Assembly: GCF_028292965.1 (NCBI RefSeq)
Contig: NZ_JAQGLG010000266.1
Coordinates: forward strand, 1 to 60,965
Length of the DNA stretch: 60,965 nt
Direction of reading: 5' to 3'
DNA from: Sphingomonas bacterium
GTDB taxonomy: Bacteria; Pseudomonadota; Alphaproteobacteria; Sphingomonadales; Sphingomonadaceae
The notes beneath the pieces are model-generated. The model saw only the letters and a list, made by a program, of their open reading frames with translations, was not told the origin of the DNA and did not search any database. Both the position numbers and the translations under genes were made by a program. Of this stretch, positions 26,706-35,859 are shown piece by piece. Numbering within the stretch: the stretch's first letter is position 1; every line of letters begins with the position of its first letter.

Positions 26706-29699
26706 CTAACGCGGGTCGCCGATCAGCACGAACGGTGCCCAATAGACCGGATGGGTCTGGTCCTGGCGGCGGTCGTCGAGAATGGCGAGCGATGCGCGGC
26801 GCAACGCTTCCGCCTTGGATAGTCCCTGTCGCCCGTTGAGCAGGATCGTCATCGGCACCAGCCGCGACGCCGTTTCGTCGCCGATCGTCCAGTGCGACAC
26901 CAGCAGCGACTCGGCCCCGGCATAGAAAAAGCCGCGCGCAAGGCCGCTCAGTCCGTCGGCATCCTCGGCGCCCGGCCCGGCGGTGTTACACGCCGACAAC
27001 AGCACCCACTCGGCATTGAGGCGCAAAGTGGCGGCGTCCGAGGCGGTGAGCAACCAGTCTTCCGGCCGCGTGCCCGCAGCCAGCACCAGCGCCGGCTCGG
27101 CCGGGGTGCGCGCTGTGCCCGCCACCAGCCCATGGGTGGCGAATTCCAGGATGCGGACATGCGCCAGTCGCCCATCCGCGCTGCGCCGCATCAGCTCGGC
27201 CTTGGAGGCATCGCGCCCGACCAGCACCGATTCCGCCGAAGCGCCCAGCGCGCTGGCCAGCGCCATGCCCTCGGTCTGCGTATAGGGCAGCGGTGGCAGC
27301 GTGCGCAGCGCCTCCATCACCGGCTTCCCGCCGCGAAAATAGGCGGCGTAATTGTCCGGCGTGCGACGTTTTCCGGGGAGCGGCGCGGATATTCCTGGGC
27401 GGACCGCGGTGCCCGAAAAATCGGGATTGGTGAAGGCGAGCAGCGGATCGGACGCGGCGGCCGCGCGGTGCGGCACGAGCTGCCGGATCGTGCGCAGCGA
27501 CGCGACCGAGGGCAGTATCGCGATCGCCTTGCTCCTGAGCAGCCACGCCGTTTGCCGCATGGTTTCCGCGTCCATGTCGCCCGCCGCGCCGCCGATCGGC
27601 GGTGCCGTCACCAGCAGGCCCGGCGGCAACATGGTCAAGGCGCCCGAGGGCACGATGATCAGCGTTTTCCGCGCAGCGATCACCGCCTGGATCTCGGGAT
27701 CGCCGAACAGTGCGCGGTACAACTGGTATGACAGCGCGCGATCGAACGGCACATGGCCCCCTCCCTTCGCCTGGAGGTCGGCTGCGACGCCATAAGCCCG
27801 GCTGTCGATGTCGCCGCGCAATCTGACGATGGCGGTTTTCAGCGCCGCGCCTGTCATCTCGATCCGCGCCCATCCGATCCTGTCGCGCGACGCGGCGAAC
27901 ACCAGCCCGCGTTCCTCGCCCGGCGGGATCATGAAAAAGACCAGGGCTTCGTCGCCGCGCAGCAGCGATGCGCCGCCGCCGTCGCGCGCCTGCAGCGCGG
28001 CGACGTCGAGTGGATGCGGCACGCGAATGTCCCAGTAGAGCGGCTGGTCGCTCGCCAGTTTCGCGGCGATGCCTGCGATCTCGCGGTCCAGCGCCTCGCG
28101 CGTCTGGCGCTGCGCTTCGGGTTCGGGCGCCTCGTCCATCGGGTCGCGCAGCCGGGAAAGCGGCGCCTGACCCGCCTGGTCGCGCGCACGGATCGCCGCC
28201 TCATAACGTTCGGCCAGGTCTCCCGCGCCCGATGCCCCGGCCGCGATACGCGCCGCCGCCAGCGCCAGCGTATCGCTCGATGGTGACGGCAAGGCCGCCT
28301 GCGCCACGGCAAAGGCCTGGTCGCGCAGGGCGTCGGGCCGATCGGTCGCAGCACTTCCCCCGCCCGCTTCGGCCCAGCGCCACAGCGCCATCACCTGACG
28401 CAGCGCACAGCTTCGCGCGTCCTTCTGATCGCTGGTCTTGAGCAGCGACGCCGCGACGCCGCGCCCGCTCTGCGCGATCAGTTCGGCCCGCGCGGCACAG
28501 ACGATGCGATAGTCGCGCACCGCGTCGGCGGGTCTGTTCTGCCGGCCCGCCAGGTCACCGGTGAATTGCTGGAGTTCGAACGCCAGCGCCGGGCTGCCCC
28601 CGCCCGACCTCTGGATACTGGCGAGCGCGCGGCGATAGACAGTTTCCGCGTCCGCCAGCCTGCCTTGCGCGAGCAGATTATTGCCAAGCATCAGCCGCAC
28701 GGACACCGTCTCGCTGCGGTCGGGCCCCTGGCGCCGCTCGAAAATCTCCAGCGCGCGCCGCAAATAGGGCTCGGCGTCGCCGGCGACCTGCCGCTTCGCG
28801 ATGATGTCGGCCAGCACGACCAGCGCGGCGACCGTCTGGCGGCGGTCCTCGTGCAACTGGTCGAGGATCGCCAGCGCGCCACGCGCTTCGGCATCCGCGT
28901 CGCTCAGCCGGTTTTGCGCGAGCAACGCCTCGGCGATCCGGCGATGATCGACCGCCGTCTCGCAATGTACGCTGCCGAAGCTGGCGCTATCGAGTGCCAG
29001 GATGCGGCGAAGATCGCTTTCGGCGCCGGCGAAATCGGACGCGACGGATTGTTGCTCGGCCGCGTCGTTCCATTGCGCGCGCTCGGCCGCATCGGCGTCG
29101 CTCAGTGGCCGTAAATCGGGCCCGGCGCCGCTGCATGGCGACAGCGCGATGGCACCGACTGAGGTAACCGCACTCTCCGTGCGTGATGGCCCGAGCGGTT
29201 GCGGGTCGGGCGGGAGGATTGAGGGAAGCAAGCGCGCTTCCTGGAGGCGTCCCTGCCCCCTGAGATTGTCGTGCAGCAGGATCTGGAAATAGCGCGCCCA
29301 TTTGCGCGCGGTGGCGACCTTCGCGTCAGGTTTTGTCTGGAGATTCACCACGACCAGTGGCGCGAGCAGCTTCAGCCCCAGGCGATACTCGGTTTCCGCT
29401 TCGGTGTAGCGGTGCTCGTCCTCCAGCGCCTGCGCCAGGATGAAGCGCGCCTCCACCTGCGCCAGCGCCGAGCCTGATGGGCGCTTGAGCGCGCGGGCGA
29501 GCAGCTGGCGCGACAGTCGCTCCGCTTCCGGCGCATTTTCCGCGTCATAGGCGGCCACTGCCCGCGCGACGATCGGGTCGCTCATCGAATAAGGCGGGTG
29601 ATAATCCTCGATGTCTCGGCCGGGGCGCTGGGCGAAGGCGGCAGAGCTGGCGAGCAGCATCGCTAGCATGAGAATGCGGCACGTCCACCGGCCGGGCAT
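26706..29699 (-). CDS. exported TPR-CHAT (caspase-like) protease domain protein
   Basis: 997 residues from ATG 29699. The signal peptide (ILMLAMLLASSAAFAQ) sends it to the periplasm. Tetratricopeptide-like helical repeats fill about 40-430 (for example YDAENAPEAERLSRQLL and AEAYLRRALEIF-type units). The C-terminal CHAT domain (about 660-997) carries the catalytic dyad His856 (FATHG) and Cys904 (LSACNT), plus the family block GLARGFFYAGAESLLVSHW. CHAT proteins are caspase relatives; most known ones are cytoplasmic, so secretion is notable. It faces the CHASE2 cyclase pair. An insertion sequence lies 174 bp upstream of the start. Confidence 0.85.
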   Translation of the reverse strand: MPGRWTCRILMLAMLLASSAAFAQRPGRDIEDYHPPYSMSDPIVARAVAAYDAENAPEAERLSRQLLARALKRPSGSALAQVEARFILAQALEDEHRYTEAETEYRLGLKLLAPLVVVNLQTKPDAKVATARKWARYFQILLHDNLRGQGRLQEARLLPSILPPDPQPLGPSRTESAVTSVGAIALSPCSGAGPDLRPLSDADAAERAQWNDAAEQQSVASDFAGAESDLRRILALDSASFGSVHCETAVDHRRIAEALLAQNRLSDADAEARGALAILDQLHEDRRQTVAALVVLADIIAKRQVAGDAEPYLRRALEIFERRQGPDRSETVSVRLMLGNNLLAQGRLADAETVYRRALASIQRSGGGSPALAFELQQFTGDLAGRQNRPADAVRDYRIVCAARAELIAQSGRGVAASLLKTSDQKDARSCALRQVMALWRWAEAGGGSAATDRPDALRDQAFAVAQAALPSPSSDTLALAAARIAAGASGAGDLAERYEAAIRARDQAGQAPLSRLRDPMDEAPEPEAQRQTREALDREIAGIAAKLASDQPLYWDIRVPHPLDVAALQARDGGGASLLRGDEALVFFMIPPGEERGLVFAASRDRIGWARIEMTGAALKTAIVRLRGDIDSRAYGVAADLQAKGGGHVPFDRALSYQLYRALFGDPEIQAVIAARKTLIIVPSGALTMLPPGLLVTAPPIGGAAGDMDAETMRQTAWLLRSKAIAILPSVASLRTIRQLVPHRAAAASDPLLAFTNPDFSGTAVRPGISAPLPGKRRTPDNYAAYFRGGKPVMEALRTLPPLPYTQTEGMALASALGASAESVLVGRDASKAELMRRSADGRLAHVRILEFATHGLVAGTARTPAEPALVLAAGTRPEDWLLTASDAATLRLNAEWVLLSACNTAGPGAEDADGLSGLARGFFYAGAESLLVSHWTIGDETASRLVPMTILLNGRQGLSKAEALRRASLAILDDRRQDQTHPVYWAPFVLIGDPR

Positions 29700-29873
29700 C
29701 GACCTTCCGGCGACCAAGCATTTCGTGTTGTTCACGAGCCATCGCCCCCCGCGCTGATGATGCGCCAATCGCCGACCGGGCGCAATCTGGCGACCGAACC
29801 GGACAATCGCCATCCTGAACGGATCGCCGCTTTTGGGAAGGCCGGGAATTGATTCCAATGGCAGGAACTGGTG

Positions 29874-29891
29874 GAGGCTGTGTGAAAACGC
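29874..29891 (+). repeat. left terminal inverted repeat of the IS element
   Basis: GAGGCTGTGTGAAAACGC. The preceding bases GGTG (29870-29873) are one copy of the target-site duplication. Confidence 0.9.
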
Positions 29892-29930
29892 CCAGATATG
29901 CTATGGTTTTGGCGTTGCAGGAGGCGCCGA

Positions 29931-31362
29931 ATGGGACGTTTCATCGAGGGCTGTGACCGCTGGCAAAAACTGTTGCTGCCCGATTGCGTGGACGACTACG
30001 TGCCCGAGGACAGTCCGGCGCGGGTGGTCGATGTCTTCATCGACGAGCTTGATCTGGTGGCGCTCGGCTTCGAGGGTGCGGCGGCGACCGGGCGCCCGGG
30101 ATATCATCCGGCGATGTTGTTGAAGCTCTACCTCTACGGGTACCTCAACCAGGTGCAGTCGAGCTGGCGACTGGAGCGTGAGGCCGGCCGCAACGTCGAG
30201 CTGATGTGGCTGACGGGCAAGCTGGCGCCCGACTTCAAGACCATCGCCGACTTCCGGCGCGACAATGGTGCGGCGATCCAGGCGACGTGCCGGCAGTTCG
30301 TGGTGTTATGTCGGAGCCTCGGGCTGATCGCCGGCGGCATGGTGGCGGTGGATGGTAGCCGGTTCAAGGCGGTCAACACGCGCGACAAGAACTTCACGCC
30401 GGGTGCGATCCGCCGCCGCATGGAGCAGGTCGATGCGAGCATCGCGCGCTACCTCGCTCTGCTCGACACTGCCGACCGGCAGGAAGAGGAGGTGGCCGAG
30501 TTCCGCACCGCCCGGCTTGCTGAGCGGCTGGAGTCGCTGCGCCGACAGATGCGCGAGCTCAAGACGATGGAGGAAGTAGTCGAGGCCGCGCCCGATCGGC
30601 AGATATCACTGACCGACCCAGATGCGCGCGCGATGGCGAGCGCCGGCAAGGGTACCGGACAGGTCGGCTATAACCTCCAGGCTGCGGTCGACACGGGCAG
30701 CCACATCGTCGTGGCGCACGAGGTGATCAACCTCGGCCATGATCGCACGCAGTTGGCGAACATGGGGCGGCAGGCGGTGCAGGCGACCGACGCCGTGAAG
30801 CTGACCGTACTTGCCGACCGCGGCTACTTCTCGGGTGCCGAGGTGCTGGCATGCGAGCAGGCGGGGATCATAGCGATCTGTCCCAAGCCATTGACCTCAG
30901 GCGCCAGGGCGGAAGGGCGCTTTGGCAAGCCGGACTTCCGCCATCAGGCTGACAGCGACACCTATCGCTGCCCGGCCGGTGAGACGCTGATCAAACGCAT
31001 GACCACCGTTGAAAACGGACTGGTGCTGAACCGTTACTGGTCGAGCAACTGCGGGCGCTGTGCGCTTAATCCCGGGTGTACGCCCGGCAAGGAGCGGCGC
31101 GTCACCCGCTGGGGAACATGAGGAGGTCATCGAGGCCATGCAGGCAAGGCTCGACCGCATGCCCGACGCCATGCGCATCCGAAGACGAACGGTCGGACAC
31201 GTCTTCGGCACGATCAAGGACTGGATGGGCCGAAACCACTTCAAGACGCGCACGCTACAACGGGTCAAAACCGAGATGGGGCTCCACATCCTCGCCTATA
31301 ACATCAAGCGCGCCATCGCCCTAATCGGGACGACAGGGCTGATCGCCGCAATGCAGGCCTGA
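29931..31362 (+). pseudogene. IS1182-family transposase, frameshifted
   Basis: ATG 29931 with AGGAGG upstream. The N-terminal DUF772-type domain is clear (PARVVDVFIDELDL, RPGYHPAMLLKLYLYGYLNQ, SSWRLEREAGRNVELMWLTG), with catalytic segments VAVDGSRF and LADRGYFSG. A Cys cluster (CGRCALNPGC) precedes the break. At 31111-31114 a run of four G replaces an expected three, so frame one ends at 31121. The C-terminal DDE part (HVFGTIKDWMGRNHFKTRTL) continues one base out of phase to 31362. Either an inactive copy or a sequencing error. Confidence 0.85.
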
Positions 31363-31401
31363 TCATGCGCACACGCCGATCCACCCCGCCGCGCAGGATC
31401 G

Positions 31402-31419
31402 CGTTCTCACACAGCCTCG
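31402..31419 (-). repeat. right terminal inverted repeat of the IS element
   Basis: GCGTTCTCACACAGCCTC, complementary to the left repeat with one mismatch. The second GGTG target copy follows at 31420-31423. The 217 bp from there to the cls gene hold no recognised feature. Confidence 0.9.
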
Positions 31420-31636
31420 GTGCATAGCAGCCGCTGCGGTGGGTTCGGAATTTTTCAACGGCCGCTTGCGGTATATTTGGGTGTCGAGACGATGCCGGGG
31501 TGGCTGTTGTCGGCGGTCGGCCGGCCAACCGCGACCAGTCGCTCTACTCCTCGGCGATCAGGCGGGGCGCCACTTACTTCCTGCCTTCTCAGGCGTCCTT
31601 GTCCGATAGTTCACGACGAGCGTAGGCTTGCACCCG

Positions 31637-33034
31637 CTAGAAAACGGCTGCGACCATCGTCAGCAAATTATCGACGAACCGGCGTGACAATGGCCGCGCG
31701 GCGACGGCGTCGTGGTCGATCTCTGTCGAAACCGCCAACCAGTTGTGCTGGTGAGCGGCGACCTGGGAGGCAAGGTCTGCAGAGTAGAAAAGGATATTGT
31801 TCTCGAAATTCAGGTCGAGGCTGCGGCGGTCCATGTTGGCGGAGCCGACCAGCCCGAGCGATCCGTCGGCGATCAGTGTCTTGGCGTGGAGCAGGCCGCC
31901 ACGAAACTCGAAGATGCGCACGCCCGCCCTCGCCAGCACAGGATAATAGGCCCGCGCGATCGCGCCGACGATGCGGTTGTCGTTGTGGCGTGGGAAGACG
32001 ATGCTGAGGTCCACGCCTCGGCGTGCCGCAGCGACGATCGCGGCGATCAGCGGCGGATCAGGTGCGAAGTAGGGCGTGGTGATGGTCACGCGCTCACGCG
32101 CCGCCGCCAATATTGCGACGAACGAGTCGGTCATTGCCCCGCGCGGCGACAGCGGCCCCGTCCCGACCGCGATCGCGGCAAACCCACCTGGCTGCGGCGG
32201 CGGTGGCACCTTCGCCAATTCCGCGCGCAAATCCTCTCCCGTTTCGGTGTTCCATGCCGAGGCGAAGATCAGCTCCGCCTGACGCGCGACCGGTCCTTCG
32301 TAACGGATCAGAATATCGACCCAGGGCGCGAACTTGCGCTTGGGCAGGAACGCCGGGTCGGCGCAATTCTGGCTGCCGCACCAGGTGATACTACCATCGA
32401 TCACCACGATCTTGCGGTGGTTACGCAGGTCAATGCGATGGCCGGCGAGGAAGCCGAGGCCGAGCGGCGCCTTGAGCGAGGCGCAGAGATGTGCGCCAGC
32501 CTCGCGCATCCGTGTCCAGTCGCGTGATTTGGTCATCGCGTGCGATCCGATCGCATCGGCAACGATTCGGCACGTCACCCCGCGGCGCGCGGCGCGGCAG
32601 ACTGCCTCGACCACCTTCGTGCCGTTATGGTCGCCCAGCCAGATGTAGAAGGACAGGTGGACCGTCGCGTGCGCCGCGTCGATGTCTGCGACGATCATCG
32701 CGATGGCCGTGTCGGAATCCGGGGCGACGGTCCCTGTGTTCCCCGGCACGACCGGCCATAGGCTTACTGCCTCACCCGTGCGGAAGGCGTTATCGGCGGT
32801 GGATGTTTGATCCGACAACGCGGCCGGCTGCGGCGCGTACGGCAGCAAATCCTCGTAGGTGCGCCGGGCGCGCTCGCGAAACCCCTTCGAGATCCAAGGC
32901 TCGCCGAACAGCAGATATAGAGCGGTGCCTAGGCCGGGCAGCGCCAGCAACAGTAGCAGCCAGGCCGCCCGCGCCAGAGGCTCCCGCCCTTCAAGCAGGA
33001 TCGCCCTTACGATCACCGCGACGTGGACGACCAA
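31637..33034 (-). CDS. cls: cardiolipin synthase (phospholipase D superfamily)
   Basis: 465 residues from a TTG at 33034. Two N-terminal membrane helices (VVHVAVIVRAILL and AWLLLLLALPGLGTALYLLFGEPWI) anchor it in the inner membrane. Two HKD motifs form the active site: HRKIVVIDG and HAKTLIADG, each with the downstream Asn/Ser (GSQN; GSANMDRRSLDLNFE). It joins two phosphatidylglycerol molecules, or PG with another donor, to make cardiolipin. The frame is open for about 13 codons above the TTG, so a rare upstream start (ATT) that completes the first helix is possible. Confidence 0.9.
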   Translation of the reverse strand: MVVHVAVIVRAILLEGREPLARAAWLLLLLALPGLGTALYLLFGEPWISKGFRERARRTYEDLLPYAPQPAALSDQTSTADNAFRTGEAVSLWPVVPGNTGTVAPDSDTAIAMIVADIDAAHATVHLSFYIWLGDHNGTKVVEAVCRAARRGVTCRIVADAIGSHAMTKSRDWTRMREAGAHLCASLKAPLGLGFLAGHRIDLRNHRKIVVIDGSITWCGSQNCADPAFLPKRKFAPWVDILIRYEGPVARQAELIFASAWNTETGEDLRAELAKVPPPPQPGGFAAIAVGTGPLSPRGAMTDSFVAILAAARERVTITTPYFAPDPPLIAAIVAAARRGVDLSIVFPRHNDNRIVGAIARAYYPVLARAGVRIFEFRGGLLHAKTLIADGSLGLVGSANMDRRSLDLNFENNILFYSADLASQVAAHQHNWLAVSTEIDHDAVAARPLSRRFVDNLLTMVAAVF

Positions 33035-33121
33035 CAGAACGACAACGAGAGTGATAGCGGCGCTTATCTCAATTTCCCATCAGCACATTGCCCGCCGCGA
33101 AGCTAGCGCGCGTTTGGCAAC

Positions 33122-33781
33122 TCACCAACCGCCCAGCGCCTCGTTCATCTTCGTTTCAAGGAGGTCGAACCATTGCACCACCAAAGCGCTCGGCGTTCCC
33201 GATGGTATCAGCCGCTCCCTGATACGCCGCAGCGGTTCACTTTGCGTGACCGCGGACAGGCGTTCGGACTTGCGTGGCGAAACGCCCGATATCGTGTCGG
33301 CAAGCCACAACTCGCAGGCGACCTGCTCAGCATGGGCCTCGAACTCATAGACCGTGCCAAGATATCCTCTCAGCCACTCTTCTGGTGATGGGTGCGGTGG
33401 CTTGTTCGCGCTCCAATCGGTCTGGACGGCGGCGGCCATGGCGAAGGAGGTCGGATCACGTCCGCACTGCTTCTGGTGGACCAGCTCCTGACACAAGAGG
33501 CCGCCGATCGTGAGTAGGGTCAGCGCGGTGGATCCTTGGGCACGACCAGTGCCGACCGAAAAAGAAATGCCGTGTCCGCCAGCACTGGCTTTCAACACCG
33601 TCAGGTCCGTTACCGATGCTCTTACCTTCGTAATCGACAGGCCGACACTTCCGAAGAGCGTCGGTGCCTTTGCGACATAATGATCCCCAAATTGCAGCCC
33701 CGCCGGGCCGACAATATCAGCGATGATGGCTTCAGCCACATGCCGAATGAGCGGAAGTTCGAAAGGTTGTGTCCAGATCAT
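33122..33781 (-). CDS. hypothetical protein, paired with an XRE regulator
   Basis: 219 residues with normal codon character and no signal peptide or membrane segment. Visible stretches include VGLSITKVRASVTDLTVLKAS, a hydrophobic LTIGGLLCQELVHQK, and EEWLRGYLGTVYEFEAHAEQVACELW. The last is a Glu-x-Glu-Ala-His-Ala pattern that recurs in several uncharacterised mobile-element proteins. The XRE-type gene upstream on the same strand ends 66 bp before it, so the two may form a toxin-antitoxin- or defence-like unit. I do not recognise the family. Confidence 0.65.
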   Translation of the reverse strand: MIWTQPFELPLIRHVAEAIIADIVGPAGLQFGDHYVAKAPTLFGSVGLSITKVRASVTDLTVLKASAGGHGISFSVGTGRAQGSTALTLLTIGGLLCQELVHQKQCGRDPTSFAMAAAVQTDWSANKPPHPSPEEWLRGYLGTVYEFEAHAEQVACELWLADTISGVSPRKSERLSAVTQSEPLRRIRERLIPSGTPSALVVQWFDLLETKMNEALGGW

Positions 33782-33847
33782 CCCCGGCCTCTAGCGCTCT
33801 GGCTGCCACAAGGCATTACTTTGCCTGCGCGCGGAGACACGGCCCGA

Positions 33848-34237
33848 TCAGAAGCCCACAGCTGAAAACTCATATCCGTGGCGCGAGGCATAATCTTTCG
33901 CGGCAAGCACGGCCGAGGCCCGATTGTCATGCACGATCGGCAGCACATCGACACGCCAGCGATCAACCTCCTCGATCAGCGAGAAGCGAACGACCACAAA
34001 CTTGTCGCCGAACGAGGCGATGCAGACCTTCAGGGACTTGGCACCCTGACCATCGAGGATACGGGCCCGCGCTGCCACTTCCGGTGGGATATCCCGCGTG
34101 CCGCCTTCGAACTCGTACAGTCTTGCGCTGGCGATGCCGAGCTGGCCGCAGAACTGGGTGCGCCTGAGGCCGGTGCGCTTGCGTAGCGCCAGAAGCTCCT
34201 TGCCTGACATTGGCTCCGAGAGCGGCGCGTCGTTCAT
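33848..34237 (-). CDS. XRE-family HTH regulator
   Basis: 129 residues. The HTH (SGKELLALRKRTGLRRTQFCGQLG, then IASARLYEFEGGTRDIPPEVAARARIL) has the short XRE layout used by HigA/MqsA-type antitoxins. The C-terminal half (VVVRFSLIEEVDRWRVDVLPIVHDNRA) is a separate alpha/beta region of unknown role. It probably represses its own promoter and the downstream gene. Met10 (34210) is an alternative start. Confidence 0.75.
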   Translation of the reverse strand: MNDAPLSEPMSGKELLALRKRTGLRRTQFCGQLGIASARLYEFEGGTRDIPPEVAARARILDGQGAKSLKVCIASFGDKFVVVRFSLIEEVDRWRVDVLPIVHDNRASAVLAAKDYASRHGYEFSAVGF

Positions 34238-34300
34238 GGCCGAATTCTAAATGACTTGGCAGTCGCGCGATACGCGCGTGATGCATTCAGCGCTGCCAGG

Positions 34301-34335
34301 CAAGGAAAGGGCGGCGCGGCAAAGCCGCACCGCCC
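34301..34335 (-). terminator. Rho-independent terminator after the DUF3761 repeat protein
   Basis: On the minus strand GGGCGGTGCGGC pairs with GCCGCGCCGCCC across a TTT loop and is followed by TTTCCTTG. It lies 33 bp past the stop of the gene at 34368. Confidence 0.7.
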
Positions 34336-34367
34336 ATCCTGTCATCGCGCATCTGGCGCGTCGGCGT

Positions 34368-34940
34368 TCAATACCAGGTCGCGACGCCCTTGTGCCCGGC
34401 GCAGGTGCCCGAGCGATGTGCTGAATGGCTGTAGGTGCCATCCTTGCACTGCGCGGTCGCGCCGTTGGGACCATTCGGATGCGTCTCCTGGCCGGCCGAG
34501 GCGGGCTTTGCCGCAGGTGCCGGAGCCGGCCGCGATGTGGGTGCCGGGGCCGCACGAGGGGCAGGAGCGGCGGGAGCCGGAGCAGCGCCCTTGCAGACGG
34601 CCTTGTTGGCATTGCCGGGCTTCGAGCAATCATAGTTGCGCGGCTTGGGCGCGGTTGCTGCCGGTGCTGCTGCTGGAGCGGGGTGCTGGCACACCGCCTT
34701 GTTCGCATTGCCTGGTTTGGAGCAGTCGTAGTTGCGCGGCTTTGCCGGCGTTACTGCGGCCGGCTTCACGGCGGGCGTTGGCTTTGCCGGTGCCGCGGGA
34801 GCGGCCTTGCATGCCGCCTTGTTGGCGTTGCCCGCTTTGCTGCAATCATAATGACGTGCGGCGGCCTGTGCGCTGGCCGGCGCAGCCGCGATCGTGAGCG
34901 AGCCCAGGACCAGGCTGGCGGCGAACAAGATACGCTTCAT
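34368..34940 (-). CDS. exported repeat protein with C-terminal DUF3761
   Basis: 190 residues with a signal peptide (RILFAASLVLGSLTIAAAPASA). Three near-identical 14-residue units of the form YDCS-GNANKA-C follow (YDCSKAGNANKAAC, YDCSKPGNANKAVC twice), separated by Ala/Pro/Lys-rich linkers. The C-terminus is a DUF3761 domain: GATAQCKDGTYSHSAHRSGTC, then AGHKGVATWY. It is likely periplasmic or surface-bound through peptidoglycan. The paired Cys residues in each unit suggest disulfides. It ends at a clear terminator. A short paralogue lies 61 bp upstream. Confidence 0.8.
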   Translation of the reverse strand: MKRILFAASLVLGSLTIAAAPASAQAAARHYDCSKAGNANKAACKAAPAAPAKPTPAVKPAAVTPAKPRNYDCSKPGNANKAVCQHPAPAAAPAATAPKPRNYDCSKPGNANKAVCKGAAPAPAAPAPRAAPAPTSRPAPAPAAKPASAGQETHPNGPNGATAQCKDGTYSHSAHRSGTCAGHKGVATWY

Positions 34941-35001
34941 TGAATCCCTCCTACTGCGGTTCCCAGACACTGCGCCTGATTTTGCGAACAGGCAATTACG
35001 C

Positions 35002-35280
35002 TCAGAGCCACCGGGCGACGCCGCCGTGATGCGAACAGGTGCCGCGATGGTTCTCTGAAAAACTCCATGTCCGGTCGCGACACTGGGCGCTCGCGCCGGC
35101 CGGTGCCTGGCTGGCCTGAACCGGACGGTGGACGCGGTGGCCGCTCACCGCCGTATAATAGTCGCTCGAGCCGCCATAGCCGTGCACGACATAGTGGCGC
35201 GCATGGGGCCGGGCGTCGGCCGATGTCGCGCCGGTGAATGCGATCGCGATAGCCAATGCTGTGACGAAACTGTGCATCAT
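35002..35280 (-). CDS. small exported DUF3761 protein
   Basis: 92 residues with a signal peptide (FVTALAIAIAFTGATSADA) and a DUF3761 C-terminus (GASAQCRDRTWSFSENHRGTC, then SHHGGVARWL). This matches the domain of the neighbouring 190-residue protein almost residue for residue, so the two arose by duplication. It lacks the YDCS repeats. Its start overlaps the stop of the 64-residue gene upstream (ATGA). Confidence 0.8.
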   Translation of the reverse strand: MMHSFVTALAIAIAFTGATSADARPHARHYVVHGYGGSSDYYTAVSGHRVHRPVQASQAPAGASAQCRDRTWSFSENHRGTCSHHGGVARWL

Positions 35281-35471
35281 TCTTCCCCTTCATGTCGGTC
35301 TGCGCGGATCTTCGGGATCAGTCTGGCGACCTCGGTCCACACGACCGCCTGACCGCTATCGTGCAATTCTTCGGCACGGTGCAGGCGGCGCGCCGCCTCC
35401 GCCTCGGCATCGTCGCCGAACCGGGTGACGTGCATCGAGGCCAGGGCGTAGAATTCCCACTGCGCGACCAT
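35277..35471 (-). CDS. small hypothetical protein (64 residues)
   Basis: ATG 35471 with GGAG nearby. The product (VAQWEFYALASMHVTRFGDD, then EAEAARRLHRAEELHDSGQAV and WTEVARLIPKIRADRHEGEE) is a soluble helical protein. Its stop overlaps the next start by 4 nt, so the two are translationally coupled. No family name is known to me. Confidence 0.6.
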   Translation of the reverse strand: MVAQWEFYALASMHVTRFGDDAEAEAARRLHRAEELHDSGQAVVWTEVARLIPKIRADRHEGEE

Positions 35472-35626
35472 GCGCCTCCTTTTCCCCGATAATGGTATCG
35501 CGTTTCGTCGCGGCCGCAATGCCCGGGGCGCCGGCCGTGCCAGGCGACGCCGTAATGACAGGATTGTCATTGGACGCGGCCGGTCGCCTCGATGGGATCG
35601 CGTCGGCCGATCATTGGCCAGAGGGG

Positions 35627-35859
35627 ATGAACATGTTCCGCAAGACCCTGTTCGGGCCGGTTTGGTTGCCGGCACCATGTTGCTCGTATCGCCCGTGGTG
35701 GCCGCCAAGCCCGCGCCTGCAGCAAAGGCGGTCCCGTGCCGCGGCGACCACGGGCAGTTCATCAGATGTCCGAAGCCGGCGGCAAAGCCCGCGCGCTGCC
35801 GCGATCCGAAGACCGGCCATTACGAGAGCTGCTCGGTGCCGGGCGCGAAGCCGGCCTGA
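35627..35859 (+). pseudogene. small exported protein gene with a frameshift in the signal peptide
   Basis: ATG 35627 (AGAGGGG upstream) gives MNMFRKTLFG, then leaves the coding frame. One base later the frame reads AGLVAGTMLLVSPVVAAKPAP, an ideal end of a signal peptide, and continues CRGDHGQFIRCPKP...CRDPKTGHYESC to a stop at 35859. Inserting one base near 35653 joins both parts, so either the gene is broken or the base is a sequencing error. The four Cys residues suggest a periplasmic disulfide protein. Confidence 0.5.

Larger units (their letters stand above)
29874..31419 (+). mobile_element. IS1182-family insertion sequence, 1546 bp
   Basis: The ends are 18-bp inverted repeats (GAGGCTGTGTGAAAACGC and its complement, one mismatch). 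The 4-bp GGTG is duplicated on both sides (29870-29873 and 31420-31423), so the insertion boundaries are intact. Family membership comes from the transposase and the 4-bp duplication. The transposase frame is broken, so this copy may be unable to move itself. Confidence 0.9.

Noticed and set aside
34368..34940. CRISPR-like direct repeats
   Set aside because: The repeated DNA is in-frame coding for the YDCS units, with linkers of varying length.
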